Positions 32,437-43,199 of a stretch of 64,000 nt of DNA are shown piece after piece. Numbering within the stretch: position 1 is the stretch's first letter; every line of letters starts with the position of its first letter. The position numbers were made by a program, and so were the translations under genes. The notes under the pieces were generated by a model that was given only the letters and a program-made list of their open reading frames with translations, was not told the origin of the DNA and did no database searches. Origin of the DNA: Pseudofabraea citricarpa (lineage: Eukaryota; Ascomycota; Leotiomycetes; Helotiales; Dermateaceae); contig JAPWGK010000001.1 of NCBI GenBank assembly GCA_029641185.1, positions 2,740,501-2,804,500 of the forward strand. Reading direction: 5' to 3'.

Positions 32437-34197
32437 TCATACAAATGGTGCAGTGTACAATCCCGTCTTGTCCTTCTGCTCCTGGTCACCCTTCAAGTCC
32501 TTAGCGAGCTTGGAGCGCGCGCGCAGGAGATGTCCGTATTTGAACATGATGAACGGGATGAAGGTGAGAAGGGTACCGAAGCAGGCTAGAAGCAGACCGG
32601 CCCATTGACTCCCGAGGTTGTGGAAGAATTGTGTTGCAAACAGTGGTGCGACGGCTCCGAGAGTGTTACGCATGAGTCCTTGACCAGCGATGGCCGAGGA
32701 AGAGTTCTCGCCGTAACAATCTGAGGTGAAACTGTAGGTCGATTCGAAGATGAAGAAGATACCGATGGCGATTGGTGCCAATGCGATGGTGGGAGCGATC
32801 CACGGGAGATATCCGTATTGAGTAAAGCTGTAGATGAATAATCCGATGGGAAGGAAAGCAGATCCCCACATGGCGCCGTACAGTCTGGACTCTGGGAGAA
32901 TAGTACGATGGTTGGATGCCATGATCTGGTTGTACTTCCGGATTTGAAGAAAGTTGGCTGCGAATCCAATGGTGACACCGATACAAAGGGAGATGTATGG
33001 CAGACCAGCAATTCCCTCGCTCCAGCCTCGCTTTTCTTGGAACGTGATTGGGATGACCGACAAGAACAAGAAGGTGACGAACCATGCGAATGCAATCCAT
33101 AGACCGAATGCAAAAACGACTGGCTCAGTTGCTAACATCTGAACTGCCTTGACTGAAGAGTTGTGGAGCATCTGCTTAATATCTCCACTTTCCAAGTCCA
33201 TCGCGGCAATGTACCGCTCGTCACCAGTGGCCGCACGGAGGGCCTTCGCACGCTTCTGTAATGTTACACCTCCTCTTGTTTCTCTAAGGAAGAGAGCAAT
33301 GATAATAAGGAGCGGGACGTTGGAGATTCCCTGAATACCCTCAATCCATCGCCATCCAAGTGTCTCGTCGATAAAACCAGCATAAATTGGCGCACCGACC
33401 GTCCCAAGAATTGCAACGTAGGAGAAGCATGCCATGGGAACAGCTCTCAAGTCGGATTCGTAAATATCGCTAAATGTGCCTCCAACCAAAATGGTACCGA
33501 CGCAACCGAAAAGACCGGAGAGCGTACGCATGACGAGAATGGTAGCAATGTTCTTGCCAAGAGCAAGGCCGATGAAAATAATTACGAAGCAAGCGTATGC
33601 CCCAACGTAAACAACTCGTCGACCAACAAGCTCGCAGAATGGTGCCAGGAAAAGAGGTGCCAGAGCACATGCGAAGTTGAAACAGAATAATCCCAATTGT
33701 CCTAGAATCGAGTCGACTCCAAGGTCCTCACACATTCGATCGATACCACTGCTGTATGCCGTTGTCGCCAAACCGATGAATAAGGTCATCATACAGAGAA
33801 GTATTGTGATGAAGGATTTCCGTCCTGTACTCCAGTTGAAGGGATTCTCCTTATCCCCGGCATAGAACTTGAGCTTGACGTACTCCTTTCCTTCATGCTG
33901 AATAATTTCGGTCAATGTAAGCGGCATCTCGATGTCTACCTCCGTAAGGGGGCCATCCTGTGCATTGCCAGAATCACGGTCTTGTATGAAATCGAGATAA
34001 GAGCCTCCAGCAATTCGGCCACTGTTACTATTCTGTGCTTTATGTTCTAATTGATTGGTGTCTGGGAGTTCGGGAGGAGAGTGATCTTTCGCATTGCCCA
34101 AGTGATTGGGTGTCGTGGTACCACTTCTGCCATTCTTAGGAGTCGTTGCACTTGAGTCGAAGTGCTCATCGATGCTATCGTTCTCGTGAGTAGACAT
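32437..34197 (-). CDS. MFS transporter, DHA1 (drug:H+ antiporter / polyamine-type)
   Basis: A single exon of 586 residues. About 125 hydrophilic residues at the N-terminus (Ser/Thr/Asn-rich) precede the fungal DHA1 lead-in (DKENPFNWSTGRKSFIT). Twelve membrane segments follow in a 6+6 arrangement. Motif A reads APFCELVGRRVVYVG and the antiporter motif C region is AILGTVGAPIYAGFIDE; LGWRWIEGIQGI follows TM5-6 as usual. The family exports drugs, polyamines or small metabolites at the plasma membrane using the proton gradient. The C-terminal tail is short and lysine-rich. Substrate is unknown. It is flanked by long non-coding regions on both sides, so no pathway partner is suggested. Confidence 0.95.
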   Translation of the reverse strand: MSTHENDSIDEHFDSSATTPKNGRSGTTTPNHLGNAKDHSPPELPDTNQLEHKAQNSNSGRIAGGSYLDFIQDRDSGNAQDGPLTEVDIEMPLTLTEIIQHEGKEYVKLKFYAGDKENPFNWSTGRKSFITILLCMMTLFIGLATTAYSSGIDRMCEDLGVDSILGQLGLFCFNFACALAPLFLAPFCELVGRRVVYVGAYACFVIIFIGLALGKNIATILVMRTLSGLFGCVGTILVGGTFSDIYESDLRAVPMACFSYVAILGTVGAPIYAGFIDETLGWRWIEGIQGISNVPLLIIIALFLRETRGGVTLQKRAKALRAATGDERYIAAMDLESGDIKQMLHNSSVKAVQMLATEPVVFAFGLWIAFAWFVTFLFLSVIPITFQEKRGWSEGIAGLPYISLCIGVTIGFAANFLQIRKYNQIMASNHRTILPESRLYGAMWGSAFLPIGLFIYSFTQYGYLPWIAPTIALAPIAIGIFFIFESTYSFTSDCYGENSSSAIAGQGLMRNTLGAVAPLFATQFFHNLGSQWAGLLLACFGTLLTFIPFIMFKYGHLLRARSKLAKDLKGDQEQKDKTGLYTAPFV

Positions 34198-35916
34198 GTT
34201 GAATTTTGATTAAAGATACATTCGATATGCTCGAAAACAACAAGCCACCGGACGGGAAAGATGGCCAGATAAAGGGCGACATCTCGTAAGTATAGCGGCT
34301 CTCCTGTTCCGAGCTTGCTAAAGTATTGCCATCTGTCGTCATAATATATGGGCTGGCCGAGAAAGGACCGCGATGCAGACTCCTCGGTGCTATAAACCCA
34401 TATTTCGCCAATTCTGAAGCTCACTTAAACTTCGGTCGGGAGAGTGAGCGAAGGAGTCTAACTGTGCAGAGGCAAAGGCCTTGCGGATACGCTCGCTTGG
34501 CGGAGAATATCCAGTTTTAAGGCTGTGGTTCCACCGAATCTTTGACCGAGATCACGTGTGCTACTGAAAGACGCTGGAGGGACGCAAACAGTGAGAGAAA
34601 GACATGGCCAAGGATTCAGGGAGTCTGTGAGATGGGAGATCTGCATAGCCGAAGGATGGAATTGTGCAAATAAGATAAGAAGCCCATCCATGCCCACACC
34701 ATGAGGGATCCTCTTGCACGAGAAATAATATCGACCTGCTCGACGTACCACTTTCGAGGATCCACTCAAACCGAATTCGATGTGCAGTGCAGAGGAGGCA
34801 GGAAACGGTACGGCGCTTCTACAGCCTCATCTCGTGGTGTGTCTGAGTCGTGGTGGGTTCGGTATTGAACCTTCAATAATATGCGAGCTCAGGAGACCCA
34901 CGATACTTGCCAGCAAACACTCGTCATCTGCATTATCGTGTCCCACTCGAGCAAGATGAACATGGCCGCAGTTCGGCCTGCTCTGCGATGGTGATCTGAA
35001 GCTCTGCTGATACTCGTTACCGTACCGTAGTTGTGAGGCGAAAGGCCAAGGCTCGCGCTCATTACTCGTGTGGTATTTTTTTTCTTTTTTCTTTCTCACA
35101 CCGGACCATCCGATCAGTAATTTAGCTTTCGGAAAGCCGGAGCTCGTCATGCTTAGATAAGATTGTCCAGGGCAACAGGCTCCGGCGATAGCGAGTGCCT
35201 GTCGCGATACGTTAACTCTTGAACTGTTGTCCGATCTCGATGAGATTATTTCCTGCGGTTGTTCTGCTTTGGGATGAGCTGGTCTTGAACAGGAGCTCGG
35301 ATCCCGCTCAGGCCACAGCGCCCACTCTACAATTTATTCTGCAAGGTTCTCAACAGCCTCATGATTTGTAACAATCTCGCTACACACTCTTGTGGCTCAG
35401 TTCTGTAGTGTGGCGTCAGGAGGTCAACTTCCTCTTAGCATATAGATTGTTTTGCAACGCCAATGACATATCCGAATATTTGCGATATCCTCTACACAGG
35501 AGACTAATTGGCATGCCAGCTTACCCAGCAGATATTTCAACAACTAAAGAATCCTCTTGAGTTGAGAAGAATCTAAGCGACAGGCGAATTCTTGAACATA
35601 GGCGAGCACCATACCATATATCCTGTCCTCAAACTCTTCCTGTGCCTGTCCTTTAATTTTTATTCAAATCGTACTTACCAACATCAAACACTTACCAAGG
35701 AAAAAGTATCTTTTCAACGTAAATAGTATGTATTGACAACAGAACTCCTCGTAACAGCACAAAAATGACGTCAATGACAACAAAACTTCACGTGGCAGCA
35801 TAGAAATCATCGCTTAAATTAACTAACTAATAAGCCTGATCCATTTCCAATGCATCTCTTTCTCTGGAATTTCATCGCTAAACTACTATACAAAAGCCCA
35901 CAATCCTCCCCTCCCC
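34198..35916. other. Intergenic region upstream of the MFS gene, no gene seen
   Basis: About 1.7 kb holding the transporter's promoter and the 3' flank of the coiled-coil gene. A homopyrimidine run lies near 35078-35096. No gene recognised. Confidence 0.45.
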
Positions 35917-38133
35917 TTACTGCTCCTCTCGCAACTGCGCGAGCTTGATCTCCAACCCGGCAACGTCTGCCTCCAACACCGCGTTGTCGGCCTCCACATC
36001 TGCAACCTTGACTCTCATATCATCAACCTCATCCACCAACCCCGACAGATCACTCTTCAAGTCGGTGATCTGACCGTCCTTGTCCGTAGCCTCCCGAGTC
36101 AATCTCTCCGACGTCGTTCTCCAGAAGTTGGCTTGACCCTGCAGTGCGTTGACGCGTTGCCATAGTTGTTGGTTCTCGGTTTGTCTTCGCACGCCTTCGA
36201 GCTGCAGGTTTCGGACTACTCCCAGTTGTGCTTGTACTTCAGCGCGGCGCACAATGCACAGGTCGGCCGTAGAGGCACGGAAGTACCCTTCAACGCTATT
36301 CAAGTCCTTGTTAGATACTTCGATTTGTGTTTGGATTTGGAGAGCTTACCTTCCCATAAAACGATCGAAAGTGATCCCCTGAGGCGCCTGCATCCCTTGC
36401 ATCCCCTGCATCCCATAGCCTCCTCCTACCAACTGGAGTTGGTTTCTAGGCACCCGCGTGACTTGCTCCGCAATCTCCATGATAGCATCTACAGACTGCA
36501 ATTTCATTGGGGAAGGCAGTGGTTGAGGCAAGATTTGAGTTGGGGCATGAGCTGGGCCAGGAGCAGCGCTTGGCTGTGAAGGCATTGGAGGCGGTCTGCA
36601 ATAAAGTTAGTCAGAAGTATCCAAAGAATAAAGAACTAAGAAAGTGCATCAAGTGCAGTGCAGCCACCTAATTGCAGGGATAAGAACTTACTTAGCGGCA
36701 TTGCTACTCAAGGTAGTAATGTCAATGCACGAATTGAGAGATCGTACGCCAGGTCGCCGCTCCAAACTCCGCAGTCGTCTGTTTCTATCCTCGTCAATAG
36801 CGCTGAAACCCATGTCCGATCCTTGAATGGAAGGCGAGCTCAGTGCGGTTTGGGAAGCAGATCGATTTTGAGAACGGGGCATTTCTGGTCTCTTGAAGCT
36901 CGGAATGTTGAGGGGCTTTAACTTGGGAGCAGCCTTTGTCTTCGTGACCTTATTGGCAGGCGTGCCTTTCTTTCCTTTCCGACCTTTACCAAGCACACTG
37001 CTCTTACTTGTAGTCTGAGTCGTGGTAGACTGTGCCTCCCAGTCCAGATCCATATCATCATCATCGTCGTCAGATGGCACATAGATGGGTGATTCTCGTC
37101 CAGACCGAAGAGTTGGATCAGGAATGAACATCGAATTATCAGGATCAGTTGGGGTAGGTGTAACTCTTGGTTGCTCTCCAAATATGTCACTACCATTGTC
37201 CCAGCTAAGCCCTGCACTAAACATTGTGCTGTCATCACGCTCCGGGTTGTCATTTCCCCGTACTCGTGAGGTGCCATCTTGGCGTGGATTGGCCCCAAGA
37301 TTACTGCTGTGGCTCATCATGGTCGTGCTGAAGTGACCTTGTTCAAGACCATTGCCGTCATTGCGAAGTTGGTTCTCATCTCGGACTGGCCGCTCATTTT
37401 CCCGTGCTCGTGAAGTGTTATCATTGCGCAGGTTGGCACCGAGATTTCCACTGTGGTTCATTGTGCTGGTGCTGAGGCTGGAGCGATCTTGTCCAAAACC
37501 ATTACCGTCATCGCGCAGCTGGTTCTCATTTTGAAGCTGATTCTCATTGTGGAGCTGGTTCTCATTGCTTGGCTGGTACTCATTGCGTGGCTGATTCTCA
37601 TTTTGAAGCTGATTCTCATTGCTTGGCTGGTTCTCATTGCGAAGCTGATTCTCATTGTTTGGCTGATTCTCATTTTGAAGCTGGTTCTCATTGTGTGACT
37701 GAGTCTCATTGCGGAGCTGGTTCTCATTGCTTGCCTGGTTCTCATTGTGAAGATGATTCTCATTGCGTGGCTGGTTCTCATTTTGAAGCTGATTCTTATT
37801 GCGTGGCTGGTTCTTATTCCGTGGCTGGTTCTTATTCCGAAGTTGGTTCTGATTTCGGGCTGGGTGCTTATTTCGAGCTGGGTGCTCATTTCGGGCTGGG
37901 TACTCATTTCCCCGAGCCTCATAGTATCGGGTCTCGTTATCGTTTTCCCGCGTGTTGTCAACGAAATTTGTGTCGTCACTTCTTGTGCTTGTCTCAAAGT
38001 GATAGTGATGTAATTCTGGTGCTGGTGCCTCAGCCATGCTCTGATTTTCGTCGGGCACAGCTTCTAGGGGAGAAAAGGGATCCAAGCCATGTCTCATGCA
38101 ATAGTCCAACCATGGAAGACCTTTAGTATCCAT
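35917..38133 (-). CDS. Unrecognised protein with Asn/Gln hexapeptide repeat array and C-terminal coiled coil
   Basis: Three exons: 38133-36692, 36595-36350 and 36295-35917, 688 residues. Residues 1-70 are unique (MDTKGLPWLDYCMRHGLDPF). About residues 75-220 are a tandem array of roughly 24 six-residue units of the form N-E-N-Q-x-x (NENQLQ, NENQPR, NENQLR variants). An acidic patch (PSDDDDDDMDLDWE) follows, then a basic Lys-rich segment (GKGRKGKKG) that could act in nuclear targeting. A Met/Gly repeat (GMQGMQGMQ) precedes a C-terminal coiled coil of about 110 residues (heptads through LQLEGVRRQTENQQLWQRV and the VEADNAVLEADVAGLEIKL end). The array is coded by an 18-bp minisatellite. I do not recognise the family; a nuclear or scaffold role is only a guess. 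Confidence 0.8.
37480..37908 (-). repeat. Coding minisatellite, 18-bp unit, within the coiled-coil gene
   Basis: Tandem 18-bp units, on the coding strand typically AATGAGAACCAGCTTCGC with variation in the last six bases. They keep the reading frame throughout and encode N-x-N-Q-x-x hexapeptides. Variants replace AATGAG by AATAAG at the N-terminal end of the array. Boundaries are approximate because the edges decay. Confidence 0.9.
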
Positions 38134-38365
38134 TGTTGGAGCGAGTTAGACCTTGAAACTTGCTGGATGTTTTGATATGAAGAAGCCCACTGGACGAGGA
38201 TGACGGGACTGGTGTGAGTGACGACCAAGGATGAATGGACGAGAATGGACGAGAATGACGCGAATGGGAAAGATGACGGGAATGGCGAAGATGACGCGAA
38301 TTGGAAAGATGACGACCACGATATGAGTGACGAGCGAGAACAAATGGACGAGGATGGGTCACCGC

Positions 38366-38625
38366 AAGTAAGATATCCCGAAAGTGAAAGGTGACGGGAA
38401 CGACGTGAATGACGACCACGAATTGAATGACGACCACAGAGTGAGTGACGACCACGGAGTGAGTGACGACCACAATTTGAATGACGACCTTGGAGTGAGT
38501 GACGACCAATAGCCAATAGACGAGAATGAATTGCCGTGAATGGATTGCCGCAAATATAATATCCCGAGAGTGAAAGGTACTGAGAGTGACGGGAACGACG
38601 TGAATGACGACCAAGAACGAATTGA
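38366..38625. repeat. Diverged direct duplication of about 70 bp around the 18-bp array
   Basis: The block near 38366-38435 (ATATCCCGAAAGTGAAAGGT... GACGGGAACGACGTGAATGA) recurs near 38550-38620 with a 9-11 bp insertion and a few substitutions. The repeat unit has therefore also been copied at a larger scale. Confidence 0.7.
38407..38514. repeat. Non-coding minisatellite, six 18-bp units
   Basis: Six consecutive 18-bp units built on GARTGACGACCACRRARY (for example GAATGACGACCACGAATT and GAGTGACGACCACGGAGT). More degenerate relatives (GACGAGAATG, GGAAAGATGACG) extend from about 38230 to 38650. The period equals that of the coding array in the adjacent gene. Confidence 0.85.
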
Positions 38626-38983
38626 CGCGAATGGATTGCCACAAATGAAAGGTGCCGAAAAACGAAAAGTCTTCTAAGAGATCCTAGACACAAGGTTAGT
38701 CTCAGGAAGTCTGCTTAGAAGTAAAAAGTAAGAAGTGATTCTCAGTTGCCGTGTATGCAAGCTGCCAAAAATGAAATGCCTCTGTATGTACGTGTAGTGT
38801 ATGTACGTGTAGTGCTTTGCTACGAAAGAAGTAACAAGAGTCCTCTCAAGACTGAAGAGGCGTATTGTATCTGGAACTCTTCGTAATACACGAAGTTACC
38901 AAGAATAGACATTGCCTAGCATGAAGGCTGCCGCAATTGTCGCTACGATATATATATCGTGAATGTAATATCGCAAATGTACA

Positions 38984-39111
38984 GTCGTAAAAGCAAGTCG
39001 CAAAGCATAAACATTGCCGTGAATGAATGTTGCCGCGAATGCTATGCCGTGAATGAAAAGTCGTAAAAGCAAGTCGCAAAGCAAAAACGTTGCCGTCAAT
39101 GAATGTTGCCG
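38984..39111. repeat. Direct duplication, about 52 bp, offset 76 bp
   Basis: The block starting GTCGTAAAAGCAAGTCGCAA at 38984 recurs at 39060 with only a few differences and runs into the ATTGCCG / GTTGCCG motifs of the 16-bp array. Confidence 0.8.
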
Positions 39112-39152
39112 TCAATGAATGTTGCCGTGAATGAATGTTGCCGTGAATGGTA
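39089..39152. repeat. Minisatellite, four 16-bp units
   Basis: Four consecutive 16-bp units, GTTGCCGTCAATGAAT twice, then GTTGCCGTGAATGAAT and GTTGCCGTGAATGGTA. Isolated relatives occur from about 39010. Confidence 0.88.
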
Positions 39153-39432
39153 TGCCGTGGATGCAAGTTACCGAAGATGAAATGTCCTTTTGTGTGCGTG
39201 GAGGGCTTGCCTGCGAGCTGAAATGGAGAAGGGGGGGAAATTTTTGGTACTTACGTGCTTGGATAGGTGAATCTCCTCAAAGACAGGTAGCTTGACTCAA
39301 AGGCGCTTCCAGAGGTTCTGTACACTCGACCGCTCTATCAAAACACCAGTGCGCTTGTGAGGTATCTCAGGTTGTTCTTGAATGACACCAGTCGTACTCT
39401 GTGAAGGAAGGTTCCCGATAGAGTAGGGTTGG

Positions 39433-39714
39433 AGGAGTGTTGTGTTGTGTTGTTTGTTGTGTTGGTGAAGAGGAAGGAAGGGGAGGAAGGACTCTTTTAA
39501 GCGACGCTTAAATGCTGTGCAGAACACACTAGCGAAACCGCATAGGTTTGGAAGTCCAGAGATGATGACGATGATGATTGCGCTCTTTGGAGGACGATCT
39601 CAAGACGGTCAAGCTAGAGGAGTGTTGGGTTGTTTGTTGTGTTGTGGAGATGAAGGAAGAGGAGGAAGGAATTTCTTAAGCGACGTTTAAATGCTGAGCA
39701 GAACACGCTAGTGG
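39433..39714. repeat. Diverged direct duplication of about 100 bp
   Basis: The segment 39433-39534 (AGGAGTGTTG..., TGTTTGTTGTGTTG, GGAGGAAGGA, AAGCGACGCTTAAATGCTG, AGAACACACTAG) recurs at 39618-39714 in the same order and orientation with substitutions and small indels. No coding capacity or target-site duplication was recognised. Confidence 0.82.
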
Positions 39715-40225
39715 CGCTCCGATTTAGAAGGCTGCAGACAATTATAGTGATAAAGAGACCCTGTTTTGTGTAAATCTAAGATGCTGTTATTAGAAATATC
39801 AGGTCACATTATTAAGCCCTAATCTTATCTAGGAGACTAGCAAAATCCGATGGCCGTACACAAAGTGACGAAGGCAGAAAAGGCTAGATCCGATAGCTGA
39901 GAATATTTTGGTGCTTTTCAGCTATTAAATATATAACAGTTATCAAATAACTTTAAACCAGTTTATTTAATTCAGACTCTGGTGATTTTGATTAATATCA
40001 AGCTCCCAAGTGACTTAAGTGAACAGGCTCAAATGTGAAGCAGGCTGATAAAAGTTAAACGAGTAAGCTCAGGAATTAAACATGAGCTACTATTCTAGAA
40101 GTTCAAAATTATTTAACGACCAGTATTATTCATTTTGGTTCTCGTTATACCCTCAAGGGCGAAGTGACTCGTTCACCACCATAGCACGATAACAAAGAAG
40201 TAAGTCTAGCTATTTCAACCACCCC

Positions 40226-42219
40226 TTAACGGGAACTCGCACGCTCCAAGTCCGAAGTCTTCTCAGAATCAGCCATAGCTCCATCTTTCACAGTAGTGTA
40301 AGTGACATTGACCCCATCATTCTTGACCTCGATTCCATCCTGGATATGCATATCATCATAAATGGGAGCATCAAGAAGAGCTCCCTCAGGAGGAAAGATT
40401 CTGCTCAATACACAATACAAGAAGAATGCACTGCAGAAGCCCCAGAGATAGTTCATGTCGTAGATATGCTCGATGCCAGCAGATAAAGTGATATCGTTGT
40501 TAACGGCTCGTGCTAAACCCGGAGTATTTGGTACGACAGAGATGATGAAAGCAACAGCCGCCCGCCAGTTAGCTCCCATTGTATTATATCTGTAACGGCC
40601 ACGGCGACGGTATAGAGATGGGACATCGAAATTCCGCCTCTTGACCACCCAGTAATCTGCAGCCATGATGGCTGAGATGGGAGCTAAGAAGATGGCAAGG
40701 CCAGACATAAAAGTGAGCAGCGATGCAGCTGATGATATGATTTTCCACGGGACCATGATCCAGCCAGCTGTAACAGTGGTAAGGATAACTCCGCGGCGGA
40801 TATTAAGATATTTAGGAAAGAGACCAACGAGATCGTTAGAGCAGGAGATGACGTTGGCAGACAAGTTGGTACCGATCTGTGCAACAACCCATCCAAATCC
40901 AACAAAGAATGCTCCAGCTCTTCCTGATGGCCCTTCCCATCTTGCTGCTAAGGCGAGAGGGCTCCAGATATATTCTCCGTAGACCACCATCGAACAACTG
41001 GTACTGATGATTCCAAAAGCAGCCATCATAATACTAATACCAGGAAGTAAGAGAGCTTGCCAGTAAACACCACGGCGCTTCTTCATGTACCGAGTAAAGT
41101 CAGGAATGTTGGTGGCCATTGTAGCCCTATTCAACGGTCAGCACAGTAAAACTTCCGGATGGGTGAGAACATACCAGCCACCGCAGACACTGGAGTAGTT
41201 GTTGAGAATTGTCCAAGATCTAGCTGATCCCGAAGTCTTGTAGCTTTGATTCCAAATCTCTCCAGTTCCTCCTGCTTTTTTCACCATGGCAATTACTGTG
41301 CCCACGCAAACGATGGGGACGATGATGGTTTTAAACAAGAAAAACCACTTGAGCTTATGGGGTGGAGTGAGTAATATTGGGAACTGGACACACCAAAACA
41401 CAAAATGTGCAATCATCTCGTTGGTTGTGATGCCTGAACTTGCTGGGAGGCTATTTGGAATATCAAGGAATGATGGCCAGATGGCGCGGATCATCTACAG
41501 CGCCAAGATCAGCGATGATGATGATGATAAAGTTTTAAAATGGGTATGTTCATTACCTGAAACATTGCAGTACTTCCGGTCCATGTTTGAATAGCTGACA
41601 AGTAATAATTAGCTTGCCGTATCATCTGGTCATCAACTTTACGAGTCTCGGTGGACCATGTTTCAATTCACCCAAGGGCAAAAGAAAATAGAAAACACAA
41701 AAGGTGAAAAGCATACCATGCCAAAACAAAGCTGTGATAGCTCTTGTAACAACTGCGAACCTTGAAAAATAAAACCCAAACGAGGATCTAATGGCGACTG
41801 GGAAAGGGATATGGTAATGAGCTCCAATAGCACCATTGAGGACCAACGGAACACAATTGGTCAATGAGCCAAACGCAGCTAAGATGGTCATTAGCATGAA
41901 ATATGTGCATAGTTTGGATTCTTCAATTGATGTACGTACTCAAGTAAAAAGCCTCCTTGTAAGTTAATCCCGACTGGATGATGGAACTCGGTGCTTCCCA
42001 TCCTTGCGCGTTCAGTGCATCACTGAACCAAAATCCAGCCACGGTAAGCGAAGTCCATGTGCGACGTTCCTCAGGAGTCACATCCGAATCGATATTGGAC
42101 CAAGTTCCTTCATCCGCAAAAGAAGTAGGTTCCTGCTGGATCTTCCATCCCGAGATTGTCGACCTCTCCTTGATCGTCTCCCTCACGGTAACATTGCGCT
42201 GTCGTAGGAAGGAAGCCAT
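40226..42219 (-). CDS. NCS1 nucleobase/allantoin-type permease (Fur family, PF02133)
   Basis: Five exons: 42219-41940, 41878-41717, 41594-41557, 41494-41175 and 41126-40226, giving 566 residues with all phases matching. The N-terminal cytosolic part carries the family lead-in (ERSTISGWKIQQEP...WSNIDSDVTPEERRTW). Then come about twelve membrane segments: SDALNAQGWEAPSSIIQSGL (TM1), CVPLVLNGAIGAHYHIPFPV (TM2-3, with the purine-family AxLHxPFPV-like motif), AIQTWTGSTAMFQMIRAIWP and the later GTNLSANVISCSNDL. Such proteins are plasma-membrane proton symporters for uracil, allantoin, uridine or thiamine-like compounds; which one cannot be judged here. Exon 3 is only 38 bp. The C-terminal tail is acidic and Lys-containing, as needed for ubiquitin-regulated turnover (inference). 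Confidence 0.94.
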
Positions 42220-43199
42220 GTCTCTTCTTTCTGCATGCAGTTCCGATTAAACTCACACAACTTTGGAAAACATGGAGTACTTAAAAGGTACGAAACGGCC
42301 TTTAGACTTTTGGCTACTTATCGATGCCCTCTGATAACAAGATCTTAGCATGCGAGCTAAAAAGGCAAAGATCATCCCTGGTCGCTGAAGGCAGTATTCA
42401 ATCCCACTCTGCCATCCAGTCAGATCGGCCGTCAAATCCATGTCTACAAGGATGAAGGACCAAACTTTCGGCACATACAAAGCGGCGTCAACAACAAAAT
42501 ACAGTAAACATACAAAAGGCAAAAACATATTGTCAGAACATGCTGCAATATGAGTTGGAGATGTAACCACTGCTCGGCTATTTAAAGCACTTAATAACTG
42601 CCACGAGTGACTTCTCAACTTCCCGTCGCGTAATCCCGTCTTCTGGAGATGGCCGCTGCGGAGATCCGATTTGCACAAGAAAAACTTGGCCCAATGTAAA
42701 TAGAGTTTGCTGATGTTGACGCACGGGAGATAACGCTCCCCTGAGGGCCGCGGCCGCCGGGCCGTTGGCTGTGTCTCAGGTGAAGAAGTCACTATTCAGG
42801 ACAATAGTGGGATGTTGACCAACCAGAGACGTGGGGAAGAACAATAAGCGACTTGTGATAAGAGAAGGGATGTGCCTCGACTAGCTAAAGCGCTTGTCTA
42901 AGCGTTCAAGACAAGAGAACTGCTGAAAACTTTCGTTCGTTGTATACTTTCTCCTGACATATCAACATACGATGAGGTTCGGCGGTAGGAAATGATTAGA
43001 ACATAGGCTTGGATAGAGTTTCACTTTGCAAGTCAATCTATCAAAAGATAGTCAGTCAATCTGTCAAAAGATTGTTTATCTTCTCCAAAGTTCCAAGTCA
43101 GATTAGATTGAGAGATTAACAAGAGTGGTGGTTTTCATTCTGGTTACTATACAGCATTACCTCCCATAACGTACAAAATAAAATCCTCATTCAGGCCTC
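42220..43199. other. Intergenic region upstream of the permease
   Basis: About 1 kb. It contains a short direct repeat at 43032-43074. One long open frame on the minus strand (42253-42792) looks fortuitous, since it has no domain and lies in the promoter. Confidence 0.45.
43032..43074. repeat. Tandem duplication of about 22 bp
   Basis: GTCAATCTATCAAAAGATAG is followed after three bases by GTCAATCTGTCAAAAGATTG. Each unit also contains the small hairpin ATCTATCAAAAGATAG-like arm. Confidence 0.7.

Larger units (their letters stand above)
38134..40225. other. Repeat-rich non-coding region upstream of the coiled-coil gene
   Basis: A 2.1-kb region with at least four kinds of direct repeats (listed separately) and no gene I can support. 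From about 39780 to 40225 it is AT-rich without repeats. Confidence 0.6.

Noticed and set aside
37480..38514. CRISPR-like array
   Set aside because: Units are directly adjacent without unique spacers, the genome is fungal, and one array is coding.
38094..38693. Minus-strand open frames of 170-200 codons
   Set aside because: Open in several frames only because the 18-bp units lack stops; composition is repetitive and there is no splice link to the downstream gene.
42253..42792. Minus-strand open frame of 179 codons upstream of the permease
   Set aside because: No domain or protein-like composition, and it ends just before the permease start; probably promoter or 5' UTR.
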